From positions 1-32,746 of the forward strand of contig JAFTBP010000008.1 in assembly GCA_017455145.1 (NCBI GenBank): a stretch of 32,746 bases of DNA. Direction: 5' to 3'. Both the position numbers and the translations under genes were made by a program. The DNA is from Candidatus Saccharimonadota bacterium (GTDB taxonomy: Bacteria; Patescibacteriota; Saccharimonadia; Saccharimonadales; Saccharimonadaceae). This document shows, piece after piece, positions 1-7,957 of the stretch. Each line of letters opens with the position of its first letter. Within the stretch, counting starts at the first letter, position 1. The notes beneath the pieces are model-generated. The model saw only the letters and a program-made list of their open reading frames with translations. It was not told the DNA's origin and did not search any database.

Positions 1-1
1 C

Positions 2-322
2 CAAAAACTCGACGCACTGGCCTGTATGTGCCACCGTTCCGAAGCTGACGCTCTGGGACGCGAAATCACTAAGAAATTAAAAGAAGTTATTCCTCGCCAG
101 AGCTTTGAGGTGGCACTCCAGGCCGCCATCGGCGCCAGAATCATCGCTAGAGAAACCATCGGCGCATATAGAAAAGATGTTACCGTCAAAATCCACACCG
201 GCGACCGCGACAGAAAAGCCAAGCTACTAGAGAAACAAAAACGTGGCAAAGCCCGTATGAAACGCTTCGGCAAAGTTGACATCCCGTCCGAAGCCTTTAC
301 CGTAATGCTAAAGCGCGACTAG
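2..322 (+). CDS. lepA: Elongation factor 4 (LepA), C-terminal part
   Basis: This is the last 106 residues of the ribosome-bound GTPase EF4, which back-translocates stalled ribosomes. The open frame enters from the window edge, so the GTPase domains lie outside. The visible part matches the LepA-specific C-terminal domain: [11 protein letters not shown], a [14 protein letters not shown] stretch (IPRQ.F...IQAAIG in E. coli), IIARETI, the basic [16 protein letters not shown] block that binds rRNA, and a closing IPSEAF. An internal ATG at 26 is not a start, because conserved LepA sequence precedes it in frame. The stop is TAG at 320. The family call is firm; only the 5' end is missing. Confidence 0.95.
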   Translation, partial: QKLDALACMCHRSEADALGREITKKLKEVIPRQSFEVALQAAIGARIIARETIGAYRKDVTVKIHTGDRDRKAKLLEKQKRGKARMKRFGKVDIPSEAFTVMLKRD

Positions 323-352
323 TTGTCACGCCTCACCCCTATAAAATAAGCA

Positions 353-411
353 TTAGCACTCTCGTATTAAGAGTGCTAACTAACCTAGCACTCTTGCATT
401 TTAAGTGCTAA
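353..411 (+). promoter_or_regulatory. Tandem CIRCE operators (HrcA binding sites)
   Basis: The first site, 353-379, is a perfect CIRCE: TTAGCACTC, nine bases, GAGTGCTAA. The second, 385-411, is CTAGCACTC, nine bases, AAGTGCTAA, with one changed base at the edge of each arm. They lie 5 bp apart directly before hrcA, and the second overlaps the -35 region. CIRCE is the known operator of HrcA, so hrcA-grpE is expected to be autorepressed and heat-inducible. Confidence 0.95.
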
Positions 412-422
412 TTCGCTATAAT
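394..422 (+). promoter_or_regulatory. hrcA-grpE promoter
   Basis: A -35 of TTGCAT (394-399), a 17-base spacer and a -10 of TATAAT (417-422). The predicted transcription start, 6-7 bases on, coincides with the ATG at 429, which suggests a leaderless mRNA. CIRCE site 2 covers the -35 and most of the spacer, so bound HrcA should block RNA polymerase directly. Confidence 0.8.
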
Positions 423-428
423 TTAGGT

Positions 429-1178
429 ATGAGTATTACCAATCGCCAAAAAGAAATTCTCTTTGCTATTATTGAAGAATATGCCGAGATGGCTGCCCCT
501 GTTGGTTCAGTCACGCTCGCCAAACTTTTTGGTGTTTCTTCTGCTACTATTCGTGCCGAAATGGCTAAACTAGAAGAGGCGGGCTATCTAGTCCAGCCTC
601 ACACTTCCGCTGGTCGCGTTCCGACTGATTCTGGCTACCGCCTTTATGTCAACTCGCTTTCCGAAGAAATGAACAGCACTAAACCTCGCGAGGATAATCC
701 TGCCCGCCTTCTTTCTGGCGGAGACGATCGTAGCACTCGCGCTATTGAGCTTCGTATTAACGCTCAGGAACGTGCCGATTTTGCTATTCGTGGCGCCGTT
801 GACTCTCTTGTAGAACTTACTGGGAATTTAGGTCTTGCTACTATCGGCGACCAACTTTATCTTGCCGGTATGTCTCGTCTCTTTACTCAGCCAGAATTTA
901 TGGATACAGCTCGCGTCCAGAGTGTTGCCAAACTCCTAGACAATCTTGAGCCTTGGCTAAGAGAAGCCGCCCCAGGCGAGCCACTTAACATCTTCATTGG
1001 CCAAGAAAACCCTATTGGCAAGACTTCCGGCGTATCATTAATTATTAGCAAATTCCGTTCGCCATATTCCGACAAAAGCTACATCGGCGTTCTTGGCCCC
1101 ACCCGCCAGAACTATGGTCGTGTTATGTCGCTCGTTCGTCGTGCCGGAAAAATGCTAGAGGAGGTTTGTAATGCTTAA
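429..1178 (+). CDS. hrcA: Heat-inducible transcription repressor HrcA, short form
   Basis: HrcA represses chaperone genes by binding CIRCE; two CIRCE sites sit immediately upstream. The N-terminal winged-helix DNA-binding domain is clear (SITNRQKEILFAIIEEY, then VGSVTLAKLFGVSSATIRAEMAKLEEAGYLVQ and the HTSAGRVPTDSGYR signature of the family). The C-terminal part keeps the GAF-like core (LIISKFRSPYS...IGVLGPTRQNYGRVMSLV). At 249 aa it is about 90 residues shorter than typical HrcA, and the loss appears to be in the middle region. I chose ATG 429 over an in-frame GTG at 405 because 405 lies inside CIRCE site 2 and upstream of the -10 box. The stop overlaps the start of grpE by 8 bases. Confidence 0.93.
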   Translation: MSITNRQKEILFAIIEEYAEMAAPVGSVTLAKLFGVSSATIRAEMAKLEEAGYLVQPHTSAGRVPTDSGYRLYVNSLSEEMNSTKPREDNPARLLSGGDDRSTRAIELRINAQERADFAIRGAVDSLVELTGNLGLATIGDQLYLAGMSRLFTQPEFMDTARVQSVAKLLDNLEPWLREAAPGEPLNIFIGQENPIGKTSGVSLIISKFRSPYSDKSYIGVLGPTRQNYGRVMSLVRRAGKMLEEVCNA

Positions 1179-1620
1179 AAAATCCGAAAATCCTGAACAG
1201 CCTAAAACTGACCCAAATCTTACCAAAATCGCCGAACTAACCAACGATCTTCAGCGCACTCGTGCCGATTTTGAGAACTACAGAAAACAGATGGACGCCC
1301 AAAAAGCCCAAGCTATAGAGTTTACCAAATACGAAACCGTCAAAAAGGTTTTGCCACTTCTAGACGACATTGACCGCGCTATTTCTGCTACCCCAGAGCT
1401 AAAACCTCTAGCAAAGAACCTAGAAAAAACTCTAAGCGAGCTAAAACTAGAAAAAATCAACACCGCGCCAAACACAGAATTTAATCCTGACTTACACGAC
1501 GCCGTAATGATGGAAGATAGCGAAGGCGAAAAAGAAGTTATCGCAGAGACTCTCCGCGCCGGCTATCTATATAACGGCAACGTCATCCGTCCCGCTATGG
1601 TTAAAGTAAAAAATATCTAA
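1171..1620 (+). CDS. grpE: Nucleotide exchange factor GrpE, short form
   Basis: GrpE releases ADP from DnaK in the Hsp70 cycle. The 149-aa protein has a short N-terminal tail, a long coiled-coil helix (DLQRTRADFENYRKQMDAQK), the LLPLLDDIDRA-type segment and a beta domain ending NPDLHDAVMME...GYLYNGNVIRPAMVKV, which is the family signature. It is shorter than E. coli GrpE (197 aa). The start is set by a strong Shine-Dalgarno sequence, AGAGGAGGT at 1157-1165, lying inside the end of hrcA; the genes overlap by 8 bases, so translation is probably coupled. dnaK and dnaJ do not follow in this window, unlike the usual hrcA-grpE-dnaK-dnaJ order. Confidence 0.93.
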   Translation: MLKKSENPEQPKTDPNLTKIAELTNDLQRTRADFENYRKQMDAQKAQAIEFTKYETVKKVLPLLDDIDRAISATPELKPLAKNLEKTLSELKLEKINTAPNTEFNPDLHDAVMMEDSEGEKEVIAETLRAGYLYNGNVIRPAMVKVKNI

Positions 1621-1638
1621 AGGTGTTATAATTAAATT

Positions 1639-2280
1639 ATGGAAGAAAAACTCGCACACATTAAACAATGGCTTGGTACTGGCTCTATCAACATTTTTGG
1701 TTTGCCAATGAGTGGCAAAGATACTGTTGGTATTAAACTCGCCGAGAATTTAGGTGCTAGGTTTTTGTCCTCTGGTATGATTATTCGCGCAATGGAGCAA
1801 GAAAAGAACCAGCATTACACCGAAGGCGGTGCGCTTGCCCCAACTGATGTTTTCTATGAATGGGTTTTGCCGTACTTTGGGCGTGAAGATCTAAAAGACT
1901 CCCCGCTCATTCTTTCTTCTGTTGGTCGCTGGTCTGGCGAAGAAGACGAAGTTATGAAATCTGCCGCCGAAGCTGGACACCCCATTAAGGCTACCATCTT
2001 ACTTAACATTTCCGAAGCTGACGTTCAAGAGCGTTGGGAAGCCGTCAAGGAAGCCGGTCAGCGCGAATCGGGTCAAGAAGTTACTAAACGCGAAGACGAC
2101 AAATTCCGTGGCGTATTCAAAAAACGTATTGATGAATTTAATGAAAAAACTATGCCAGTCATTTTCCACTATCAGACTCTTGGTCTCCTTATCCAAGTTC
2201 GTGCCGATATGACTCGCGAAGAAGTTTTTGAAGAATTAGTAAACAAACTTTACAACTTTTCCCAAGGTAGAAATTACTAG
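1639..2280 (+). CDS. Adenylate kinase-like nucleoside monophosphate kinase
   Basis: The P-loop GLPMSGKDTVG at about residues 20-30 and the following LSSGMIIRAM (compare ISTGDMLRA of adenylate kinase) place this 213-aa protein in the Adk/NMP-kinase family, which transfers phosphate from ATP to an NMP. The P-loop has SGKDT instead of SGKGT. The LID region is divergent, so the NMP substrate cannot be named; it need not be the housekeeping adenylate kinase. It has its own promoter: TGT-TATAAT at 1624-1632, exactly 6 bases before ATG 1639 and with no Shine-Dalgarno site, pointing to a leaderless mRNA starting 18 bases after the grpE stop. Confidence 0.75.
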   Translation: MEEKLAHIKQWLGTGSINIFGLPMSGKDTVGIKLAENLGARFLSSGMIIRAMEQEKNQHYTEGGALAPTDVFYEWVLPYFGREDLKDSPLILSSVGRWSGEEDEVMKSAAEAGHPIKATILLNISEADVQERWEAVKEAGQRESGQEVTKREDDKFRGVFKKRIDEFNEKTMPVIFHYQTLGLLIQVRADMTREEVFEELVNKLYNFSQGRNY

Positions 2281-2302
2281 TTGCTTATGCTATAATTAGG
2301 CT

Positions 2303-3262
2303 ATGTATGGGCTGGGCATCAATCCAGAATGGATTTCGCACCGAGTTCGCGCTTGCGATTATCTTTCTGTCGCCCAACTTTTCTTACAGTCCGATTTTCT
2401 TCTAGAAAAACCTCTAACTTTTGACGACATCAAGCCTCGCCTACTCGGCCATTGGGGTACTTGTCACGGTATCAATCTTGCCTATGCTAATCTTAAATAT
2501 TATTACGGAAGCGACCCCAATTGCTCTTTCGTGTTAGGACCAGGCCACGGCTTTCCAGCCTTACAAGCAAACCTCTTCATTGACGGCGATTTAGAAAAAA
2601 TTGACAGCAAAGCCACGCCAGATGTAGACGGTATTGCTTATATTTGTAAGAATTTTTCTTGGCCAGGCGGCTTTCCATCGCACGCTAGCCCTGTTACTCC
2701 GGGCGTAATTTGTGAAGGTGGGGAACTAGGCTACGCTCTAGGTACGGCCTACGGTTCTGCATTAGGGCACCCTAGAAAAACCGTCGCAGTCCTAATTGGC
2801 GATGGCGAATTTGAAACTGCTACCGCTCTTTCTTCTATGAACCTTTGTAAGCTCCTAGGCTCTGATGTCAACGGTCGTGTCTTGCCTATACTTCATCTTA
2901 ACGGTTACAAAATTTCTGGTCCTACTGTTGCTGCTAGGAAATCCGAGCGCGAACTTCTAGAGCTTATCCGGGGCTTTGGCTACATTCCGCTTTTGGTTAA
3001 TGGCGAAGACGCTAATGCTTTCCAGGATGCCCTAGATGTTGCTTTCCATACAAAAAATCCGTTTATCATTATGAAATCAGAAAAAGGTAAAACTGGCCCC
3101 ACTTTCGTAGACGGCAAAAAGGTTGCTGGCAACTTCCTCGCCCACCAAATCCCACTAAAAAACGCCAAGACTGATCCAGATGAACTACATTTACTCCAAG
3201 TCTGGCTAGAGGGCTATCGCTTCAACGAGCTATTTAACAAGAAAGAAGGGTTTTTGCTATGA
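2303..3262 (+). CDS. xfp: Phosphoketolase, N-terminal (thiamine-diphosphate) half
   Basis: Phosphoketolase cleaves xylulose-5-P (and often fructose-6-P) with phosphate to acetyl-P plus a sugar phosphate. This ORF matches the XFP_N part of the Bifidobacterium enzyme: NYLS-type start (CDYLSVAQLFL), GHWGT, GPGHGFPA, a PGGFPSH motif, CEGGELGYALG, the ThDP motif GDGEFET...HLNGYKIS, and a GPTFVDGKKVAGNFLAHQIPL end. The conserved His of GHWGT and GPGHG are present; HEGGELG of bifidobacteria reads CEGGELG. It stops with TGA at 3260 in the linker between domains, and the rest is encoded by the next ORF, which overlaps by 4 bases (ATGA). Promoter TGC-TATAAT 2288-2296, 6 bases before the ATG: leaderless. 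Confidence 0.9.
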   Translation: MYGLGINPEWISHRVRACDYLSVAQLFLQSDFLLEKPLTFDDIKPRLLGHWGTCHGINLAYANLKYYYGSDPNCSFVLGPGHGFPALQANLFIDGDLEKIDSKATPDVDGIAYICKNFSWPGGFPSHASPVTPGVICEGGELGYALGTAYGSALGHPRKTVAVLIGDGEFETATALSSMNLCKLLGSDVNGRVLPILHLNGYKISGPTVAARKSERELLELIRGFGYIPLLVNGEDANAFQDALDVAFHTKNPFIIMKSEKGKTGPTFVDGKKVAGNFLAHQIPLKNAKTDPDELHLLQVWLEGYRFNELFNKKEGFLL

Positions 3263-4464
3263 GACACCTCTTTCTCCCGGATAATCTCCTCGGCCCAAGC
3301 GAAATCAAAACTCCAGGCAAAGACCATTTTTCTTCCGCCGAAAAACTAGGCGAGTGCATTAAATACGCCTTGCGTCAGGACTCCAGTTTCTATCTTTTTT
3401 CGCCTGACGAGACCACATCAAACAAGTTAGACTCTGCCTATGATTCTAGTGCGCGCGCCTGGGCTTTGCCTAAAAAGCCGTGGGATTTACCAGAATCAGA
3501 AAACGGACACATTATAGAACTTCTTTCAGAAAATACTTTGCTTGCCGTTATGATTGGCCACGTTCTGTCTGGCGGACAGAGTATGATGACTAGCTACGAG
3601 TCCTTCTTTTCCATTGTTACTTCCCAACTTTTCCAATACCTTAAATTCCTAAGCCAATCTTCCGAAGTCTCTTGGCGAAGTTCCGTTCCAGCACTTAACC
3701 TGCTTTCTACCAGCACTTGCTGGCGTCAAGACCATAATGGCTTTTCTCACCAATCCCCAGCTCTTATTTCTGCTCTATTATCTCAGCCTACAAATTTTGC
3801 TAATGCGCTATTCCCAGTTGATGATGTTTCCGCTTCCGCCAGCTTCCAGTTTATGTACAATTCCAAAAACGTTGTAAATCTTACAATATTTAACAAAACT
3901 AATGAGCCTCGCTGGATAGATAGAAAACACGCCTCCTTCCAATACCAACACGGCGCTAGTGTCTTTGGCTTTGCTTCGGACGATAACCCGGATTACATCT
4001 TTACTGCCGCTGGCGATATTATGACGCGCGAGGCCTTGTACGCGCTCAATATCCTCCGCGAGGATATTCCAGGTCGTCGTTTCCGCTTTGTCGGAATTAA
4101 TGCGTTATCTTACAATGCTATCGGTACAACCAATGCCAAGATGTCCCAAGATATTTTTAACGATTATTTCACTACCGACAAGCCAATTATTGCCAATTTC
4201 CACGGCTACCCAGACGCCTTAAAATCCATTTTGGTAAACTATGCCGACCCACTCCGTCTTTCTATCCACGGTTTTTCCGAGCGTGGCTCTACTACCACTC
4301 CTTTTGAAATGCTCCGCCTAAACTGCGCTTCACGCTATGACCTAGCCCTAGATATTGCTTATCGCGAGAATCGCCAAGACCTCATAGAAAAATATCAAAA
4401 AATTCTACGAGACAACGCCGAGCACGCCCATCGCACTGGCGAAGATTTGATAAATATGGTATAA
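3259..4464 (+). CDS. xfp: Phosphoketolase, C-terminal half
   Basis: This 401-aa ORF continues the phosphoketolase directly. It carries FSPDETTSNKL (FGPDETASNRL in Bifidobacterium), TSYESFFSIV with the Glu that contacts the cofactor, WRQDHNGFSHQ with the active-site Asn/His, TADKPII-like (TTDKPIIANFHGYP), and ERGSTTTPFEMLRLN. The two halves together give 720 aa against about 825 in Bifidobacterium. Catalytic residues lie in both, so both chains are needed. Start ATG 3259 overlaps the upstream TGA as ATGA, which suits termination-reinitiation. Alternatively one missing T in the T5 run at 3251-3255 would explain the split, since adding one T fuses the frames. Its stop codon TAA is embedded in the -10 box of the next gene. 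Confidence 0.88.
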   Translation: MRHLFLPDNLLGPSEIKTPGKDHFSSAEKLGECIKYALRQDSSFYLFSPDETTSNKLDSAYDSSARAWALPKKPWDLPESENGHIIELLSENTLLAVMIGHVLSGGQSMMTSYESFFSIVTSQLFQYLKFLSQSSEVSWRSSVPALNLLSTSTCWRQDHNGFSHQSPALISALLSQPTNFANALFPVDDVSASASFQFMYNSKNVVNLTIFNKTNEPRWIDRKHASFQYQHGASVFGFASDDNPDYIFTAAGDIMTREALYALNILREDIPGRRFRFVGINALSYNAIGTTNAKMSQDIFNDYFTTDKPIIANFHGYPDALKSILVNYADPLRLSIHGFSERGSTTTPFEMLRLNCASRYDLALDIAYRENRQDLIEKYQKILRDNAEHAHRTGEDLINMV

Positions 4465-4465
4465 T
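4457..4465 (+). promoter_or_regulatory. Extended -10 promoter of the PIN-TRAM gene
   Basis: TGG-TATAAT, 6 bases before ATG 4472. The box contains the TAA stop of the phosphoketolase gene, so the two functions share bases. No Shine-Dalgarno sequence lies before the start; the mRNA is predicted to be leaderless. Confidence 0.7.
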
Positions 4466-4471
4466 ATAAAA

Positions 4472-5155
4472 ATGGAAATATTAATCCTAGTAGTTGTTTT
4501 GATTCTCCTCGCGGAGACTACGGTTATTTTGGTCAAAAACCTCAAAAAAGACACCAAAAAATCTGGTCGCCGTAAGGTTTTTGTTGATACTTCCGCCCTG
4601 ATAGATGGTCGTATTCTCGCCGTCGCCAAGACCGGATTTATCGGTGATGATTTGCTAATCCCACGCAGTGTTATTCGCGAACTTCAGCTTCTCGCCGACG
4701 GTAAAGACAACGACAAGCGCGCCCTTGCTCGCCGGGGTATGGACGTAGCCAGGGAACTAGAACGTGTCGTATTTTGTAACGCTGAGATTTTTGAAGACAC
4801 TCTTGATCGCACTCCAGTTGACGAGCGCCTAATTTCTCTTGCCAAAGAGCATCACGGTTTGATTTGTACTAATGATTATAATCTTAACAAGGTCTGCGCC
4901 ACCGAACACATTGACGTCCTAAACGTTAATGATCTTGCCATGAATCTGCTCGGCAATACCAATCCAGGCACCAAATTCCGCATCAGAATTACCGAAAAAG
5001 GTAGTAACCGCGGTCAAGGCGTTGGGCACCTAGACGACGGCACGATGGTCGTCGTAGACCACGCCTCCAAACTTGTCGGCAAAGAGATAAGCGCGGAAGT
5101 CATCCGCGCTCACCAAACTTCTGCTGGTCGCATCATCTTCGCCAAGAAAATTTAA
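4472..5155 (+). CDS. Membrane-anchored PIN-TRAM domain protein (YacL-like)
   Basis: One N-terminal membrane helix (residues about 2-22, ILILVVVLILLAETTVILV) is followed by a PIN nuclease domain and a C-terminal TRAM domain, the layout of the PilT/YacL group. PIN acidic residues are visible: the Asp in FVDTSALIDGRI, the Glu in SVIRELQLLAD, and the Asp in ICTNDYNLNKV. The TRAM part (about 165-227) reads GTKFRIRITEKGSNRGQGVGHLDDGTMVVV. PIN domains usually cleave RNA and TRAM binds RNA, so a membrane-tethered RNase is the likely role; no target can be named. The 227 aa are shorter than Bacillus YacL, which has several membrane helices. It ends at a bidirectional terminator shared with the PBP gene. 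Confidence 0.85.
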   Translation: MEILILVVVLILLAETTVILVKNLKKDTKKSGRRKVFVDTSALIDGRILAVAKTGFIGDDLLIPRSVIRELQLLADGKDNDKRALARRGMDVARELERVVFCNAEIFEDTLDRTPVDERLISLAKEHHGLICTNDYNLNKVCATEHIDVLNVNDLAMNLLGNTNPGTKFRIRITEKGSNRGQGVGHLDDGTMVVVDHASKLVGKEISAEVIRAHQTSAGRIIFAKKI

Positions 5156-5161
5156 CCAATC

Positions 5162-5191
5162 AAAAAATCGGGCAATTAAGCCCGATTTTTT
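5162..5191. terminator. Bidirectional rho-independent terminator
   Basis: Stem AAAAAATCGGGC (5162-5173) with GCCCGATTTTTT (5180-5191), loop AATTAA. The U-run exists on both strands, so it ends both the PIN-TRAM gene (+) and the convergent PBP gene (-), whose stop codon begins at the next base. Confidence 0.92.
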
Positions 5192-7903
5192 CTAGGAACA
5201 ATTTCCCTTATTTACAGTACATTCTTTACTCTTTTCGTAGCCGTTACTGTCAGTGACGGTTATTTTGAGCTTTGTACCGTTCTTGCTACCTTTTACGTCA
5301 TAAGGCAAGGCTAATGTAGTATCACTTGTACTACCGTTATTATATGCAGTTCCATTTTCATAAAGTGTCCAGTTTACGGAGCCCGAAGTTCCATATTGGA
5401 TATTAGCCTTAAGTGTCCCGTCGCTAGAATATAGTGTCACGCTTGGCCCTTTATAACTACAGTCATCCTTTTCATCGCGATTATATCCATCTGGTACGTT
5501 CCAGATTTCTTTCTTTGTAATAGGGTCAATCGTCTTGGTCGCCTCAATCTGAATCTTCTGGTCAGCCGGCGTACAATCCGTTGCGAGCTTCTTGGTGTAC
5601 TTGTTGAACGTTAGCGTTTCATTAGTTACGCCAGAAGTCTTAGAGTTGTACCAGCTTGGCCAAATATCTGTGTTGCCGTTTACAGTTAGCCTCTGCATAC
5701 CAGCTGGCTGTGGGATAGCTTGGTTAGCTGTCCACTTGCCCTCTTTAGCGTAAAGTTCCGTATGTACTGGCCCCATATAGTCATTCACTACGCGACGCAC
5801 TAGCGTGTTATCGGATGTAGCTAGACCGGAACCGTCGTGGTTACCGTTCCAAACTGCTGTTGCTACCACTGGTGAGTAGCTCATAATCCAAGAGTCCTTA
5901 GCAACAGAAGCATTCGCCGTTGTAGAAGTACCAGTCTTAGTAGCAGTCCATACATTAGGAATTACAAATCCAAACGACCTGCCCTGAGAGCCAAAGGTAA
6001 TAGACCTTGCGTTCGCATCAGACAAGATAGAAGAAAGCATATAAGCTACTTGGTCATCATAGACACGCTTGCCTTCACTGTCTTTCCAGCTTTCAATTAC
6101 GTCGCCAGCAGAGTTCTTCATTTCTAGGACATAAGCCAGTTCCTTATAAACACCACCACGCGCTACCGACGCATAGGCATTAGCGTGCTCAACTGGTGTT
6201 ACTGTACAACCAGAACCAATCGCAGTAGAAAGTCCACCAGAGAAGTTTTCGCCCGCACAATAAGATACGTCACCAAGCTCCTGAGCTACCTTCAAGCTAT
6301 TCTCAATCCCATTAATATACATTGCTTTTACTGCTGGAATGTTAAGAGAGCCAGCTAGTGCGCGCCTAATCGTTACGTTGCCATACCAAGAACCAGTGTA
6401 GTTCCTTAGCGCACAAGATCCAGAGTATCCCGCACAATAGATAGAGTCAATATTCTCATCTTTTAGCACGGAACCAGGACCATAGTTCTGGCCTTCGCGT
6501 TGCATAAATAGTGGACCATAATCTACTATCGGCTTGATAGAAGAGCCAGGCTCTAGCTGAGAAGTAGCCGCGTTTAGCTCACCGTATGTTGGCGCATTCC
6601 AGTCAGACGAACCCACCATCGCAATCACCTGCGCGGTTTCTACATCTACGGATGCTAGTGCGATATTGTCACTGCCATTTCTACTCATTAATGCGGCACC
6701 GTTAGCCACAGCTTGTTCCGCCATCTGTTGCGCACGATAATCAAGCGAAGTCTTAATCGTAAATCCACCTGCACGCATCGTCTTTACGCCGTACTTGTCC
6801 TCTAGCATACTCTTTACGGTCAAGACAAAATGTGGCGCTTTGATATTATCATACTGATTTGTTTCAGGTAAAATTTTGTCTAATACGTTTTCTTTCTTGG
6901 CTTCTTCCGCCTCTTCCTTGGTGATATAACCAAGCTCCGCCATTACGTCTAGCGTATATTGCTGACGCCAAATTAGCGCTTCGTGTCCGTATTCATTGTA
7001 TGGGTTAAGTACGGCTGGGTTATTTGGAATAGAGGCAAGCAACGCAGATTCCGCCAAGGTCAAATCTTTCGCGCTCTTACCAAAGTAAGTTTGCGCACCA
7101 GATTCTACACCATTACGACGTCCGCCATAAGGCGACTCATTAAGGTACATTGTAATAATCTGCTCCTTGGAATACATCTTTTCAATTTCAAGCGCAAGAA
7201 TAGCTTCCTTAATCTTTCTAGGAATACCAGTTAAGCCTCTATCCTTTGCTTCGTCAGAGAAGTAAACCTGTTTAATCAACTGCTGTGTTAGTGTAGAACC
7301 ACCCTGTACGCTCTTTCCAGACAAAGTAGAGAAGGCCGCACGAACAAGTGACCAGAGGTCCACGCCATTGTGGTTGTAGAAGTTCCTATCCTCAATCGCA
7401 ACTGTAGCTTGGCGCATATATGTAGCAATTTGGTCTCCGTCCACCACTAGGCGATAATCGCCATCGCCCTTATCTTCCCACAGCACCTCGCCGTTGCGGT
7501 CTAGGTATGTGTTTACCGTCTCAGAAACTTTTAGTTCATCAAGTTGAATAGCGTCTAAGTCCTTCTTATAGTACAAGAACAATCCACCAATCCCAATAAT
7601 ACTTAGCAGGATTAATACGGCTAGAATTTTTGCAAAAGTTTTGAGTCCGCGCATTGAAAACCAATAGTGGAACACACGTTTTGGATGAAAATGCGCCAAA
7701 AATCTCTTCCACGGTTCCTTTGGTAGCGTGGCAAGATCTTCCGCTCTTTTACGAGCTTTTTTGTCGCGTTTAACTTTGCTTCTATGCACCAAACTAGCAT
7801 ACGTGCTAAGTCCCTTACTTTTGGAACGCGCAAGCAGACTCCGTTTTGGTGCTTTCGCAGTCTTTAACTTCTTGTTTTTTGAATTTTTAGCCGTTTTTTC
7901 CAT
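5192..7903 (-). CDS. Class A penicillin-binding protein (PBP1A-type)
   Basis: A bifunctional peptidoglycan synthase: a glycosyltransferase that polymerises lipid II and a transpeptidase that crosslinks it. Residues 1-88 are a very Lys/Arg-rich cytoplasmic tail and 89-111 the membrane anchor. The GT51 domain has the catalytic Glu in IEDRNFYNH (E171), GGSTLTQQ (201-208) and YLNESPYG...GAQTYFGKSAKDL. The transpeptidase has SSIK (S454, K457), SLN (519-521) and KTG (656-658), so all catalytic motifs are intact. The C-terminal ~120 residues look like an extracellular beta-rich extension with Cys pairs. I chose ATG 7903, not the longer frame from 7933, because TGG-TATAAT lies at 7914-7922, 10 bases upstream. 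Confidence 0.93.
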   Translation of the reverse strand: MEKTAKNSKNKKLKTAKAPKRSLLARSKSKGLSTYASLVHRSKVKRDKKARKRAEDLATLPKEPWKRFLAHFHPKRVFHYWFSMRGLKTFAKILAVLILLSIIGIGGLFLYYKKDLDAIQLDELKVSETVNTYLDRNGEVLWEDKGDGDYRLVVDGDQIATYMRQATVAIEDRNFYNHNGVDLWSLVRAAFSTLSGKSVQGGSTLTQQLIKQVYFSDEAKDRGLTGIPRKIKEAILALEIEKMYSKEQIITMYLNESPYGGRRNGVESGAQTYFGKSAKDLTLAESALLASIPNNPAVLNPYNEYGHEALIWRQQYTLDVMAELGYITKEEAEEAKKENVLDKILPETNQYDNIKAPHFVLTVKSMLEDKYGVKTMRAGGFTIKTSLDYRAQQMAEQAVANGAALMSRNGSDNIALASVDVETAQVIAMVGSSDWNAPTYGELNAATSQLEPGSSIKPIVDYGPLFMQREGQNYGPGSVLKDENIDSIYCAGYSGSCALRNYTGSWYGNVTIRRALAGSLNIPAVKAMYINGIENSLKVAQELGDVSYCAGENFSGGLSTAIGSGCTVTPVEHANAYASVARGGVYKELAYVLEMKNSAGDVIESWKDSEGKRVYDDQVAYMLSSILSDANARSITFGSQGRSFGFVIPNVWTATKTGTSTTANASVAKDSWIMSYSPVVATAVWNGNHDGSGLATSDNTLVRRVVNDYMGPVHTELYAKEGKWTANQAIPQPAGMQRLTVNGNTDIWPSWYNSKTSGVTNETLTFNKYTKKLATDCTPADQKIQIEATKTIDPITKKEIWNVPDGYNRDEKDDCSYKGPSVTLYSSDGTLKANIQYGTSGSVNWTLYENGTAYNNGSTSDTTLALPYDVKGSKNGTKLKITVTDSNGYEKSKECTVNKGNCS

Positions 7904-7913
7904 AAACTCTTTT

Positions 7914-7922
7914 ATTATACCA
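7914..7922 (-). promoter_or_regulatory. Extended -10 promoter of the PBP gene
   Basis: On the minus strand TGG-TATAAT ends 10 bases before ATG 7903. There is no convincing -35 and no Shine-Dalgarno; the mRNA would have a leader of at most a few bases. Confidence 0.65.
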
Positions 7923-7957
7923 CAAAACAGCAATTTTGGGACGTAAACCGCTTAGAA

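Noticed and set aside
3241-3262. Programmed -1 frameshift in the phosphoketolase gene
   Set aside because: The GGGTTTTTG run does not form a proper X XXY YYZ slippery heptamer in the zero frame and no downstream pseudoknot is evident; overlapping ATGA reinitiation or a one-base error is simpler.
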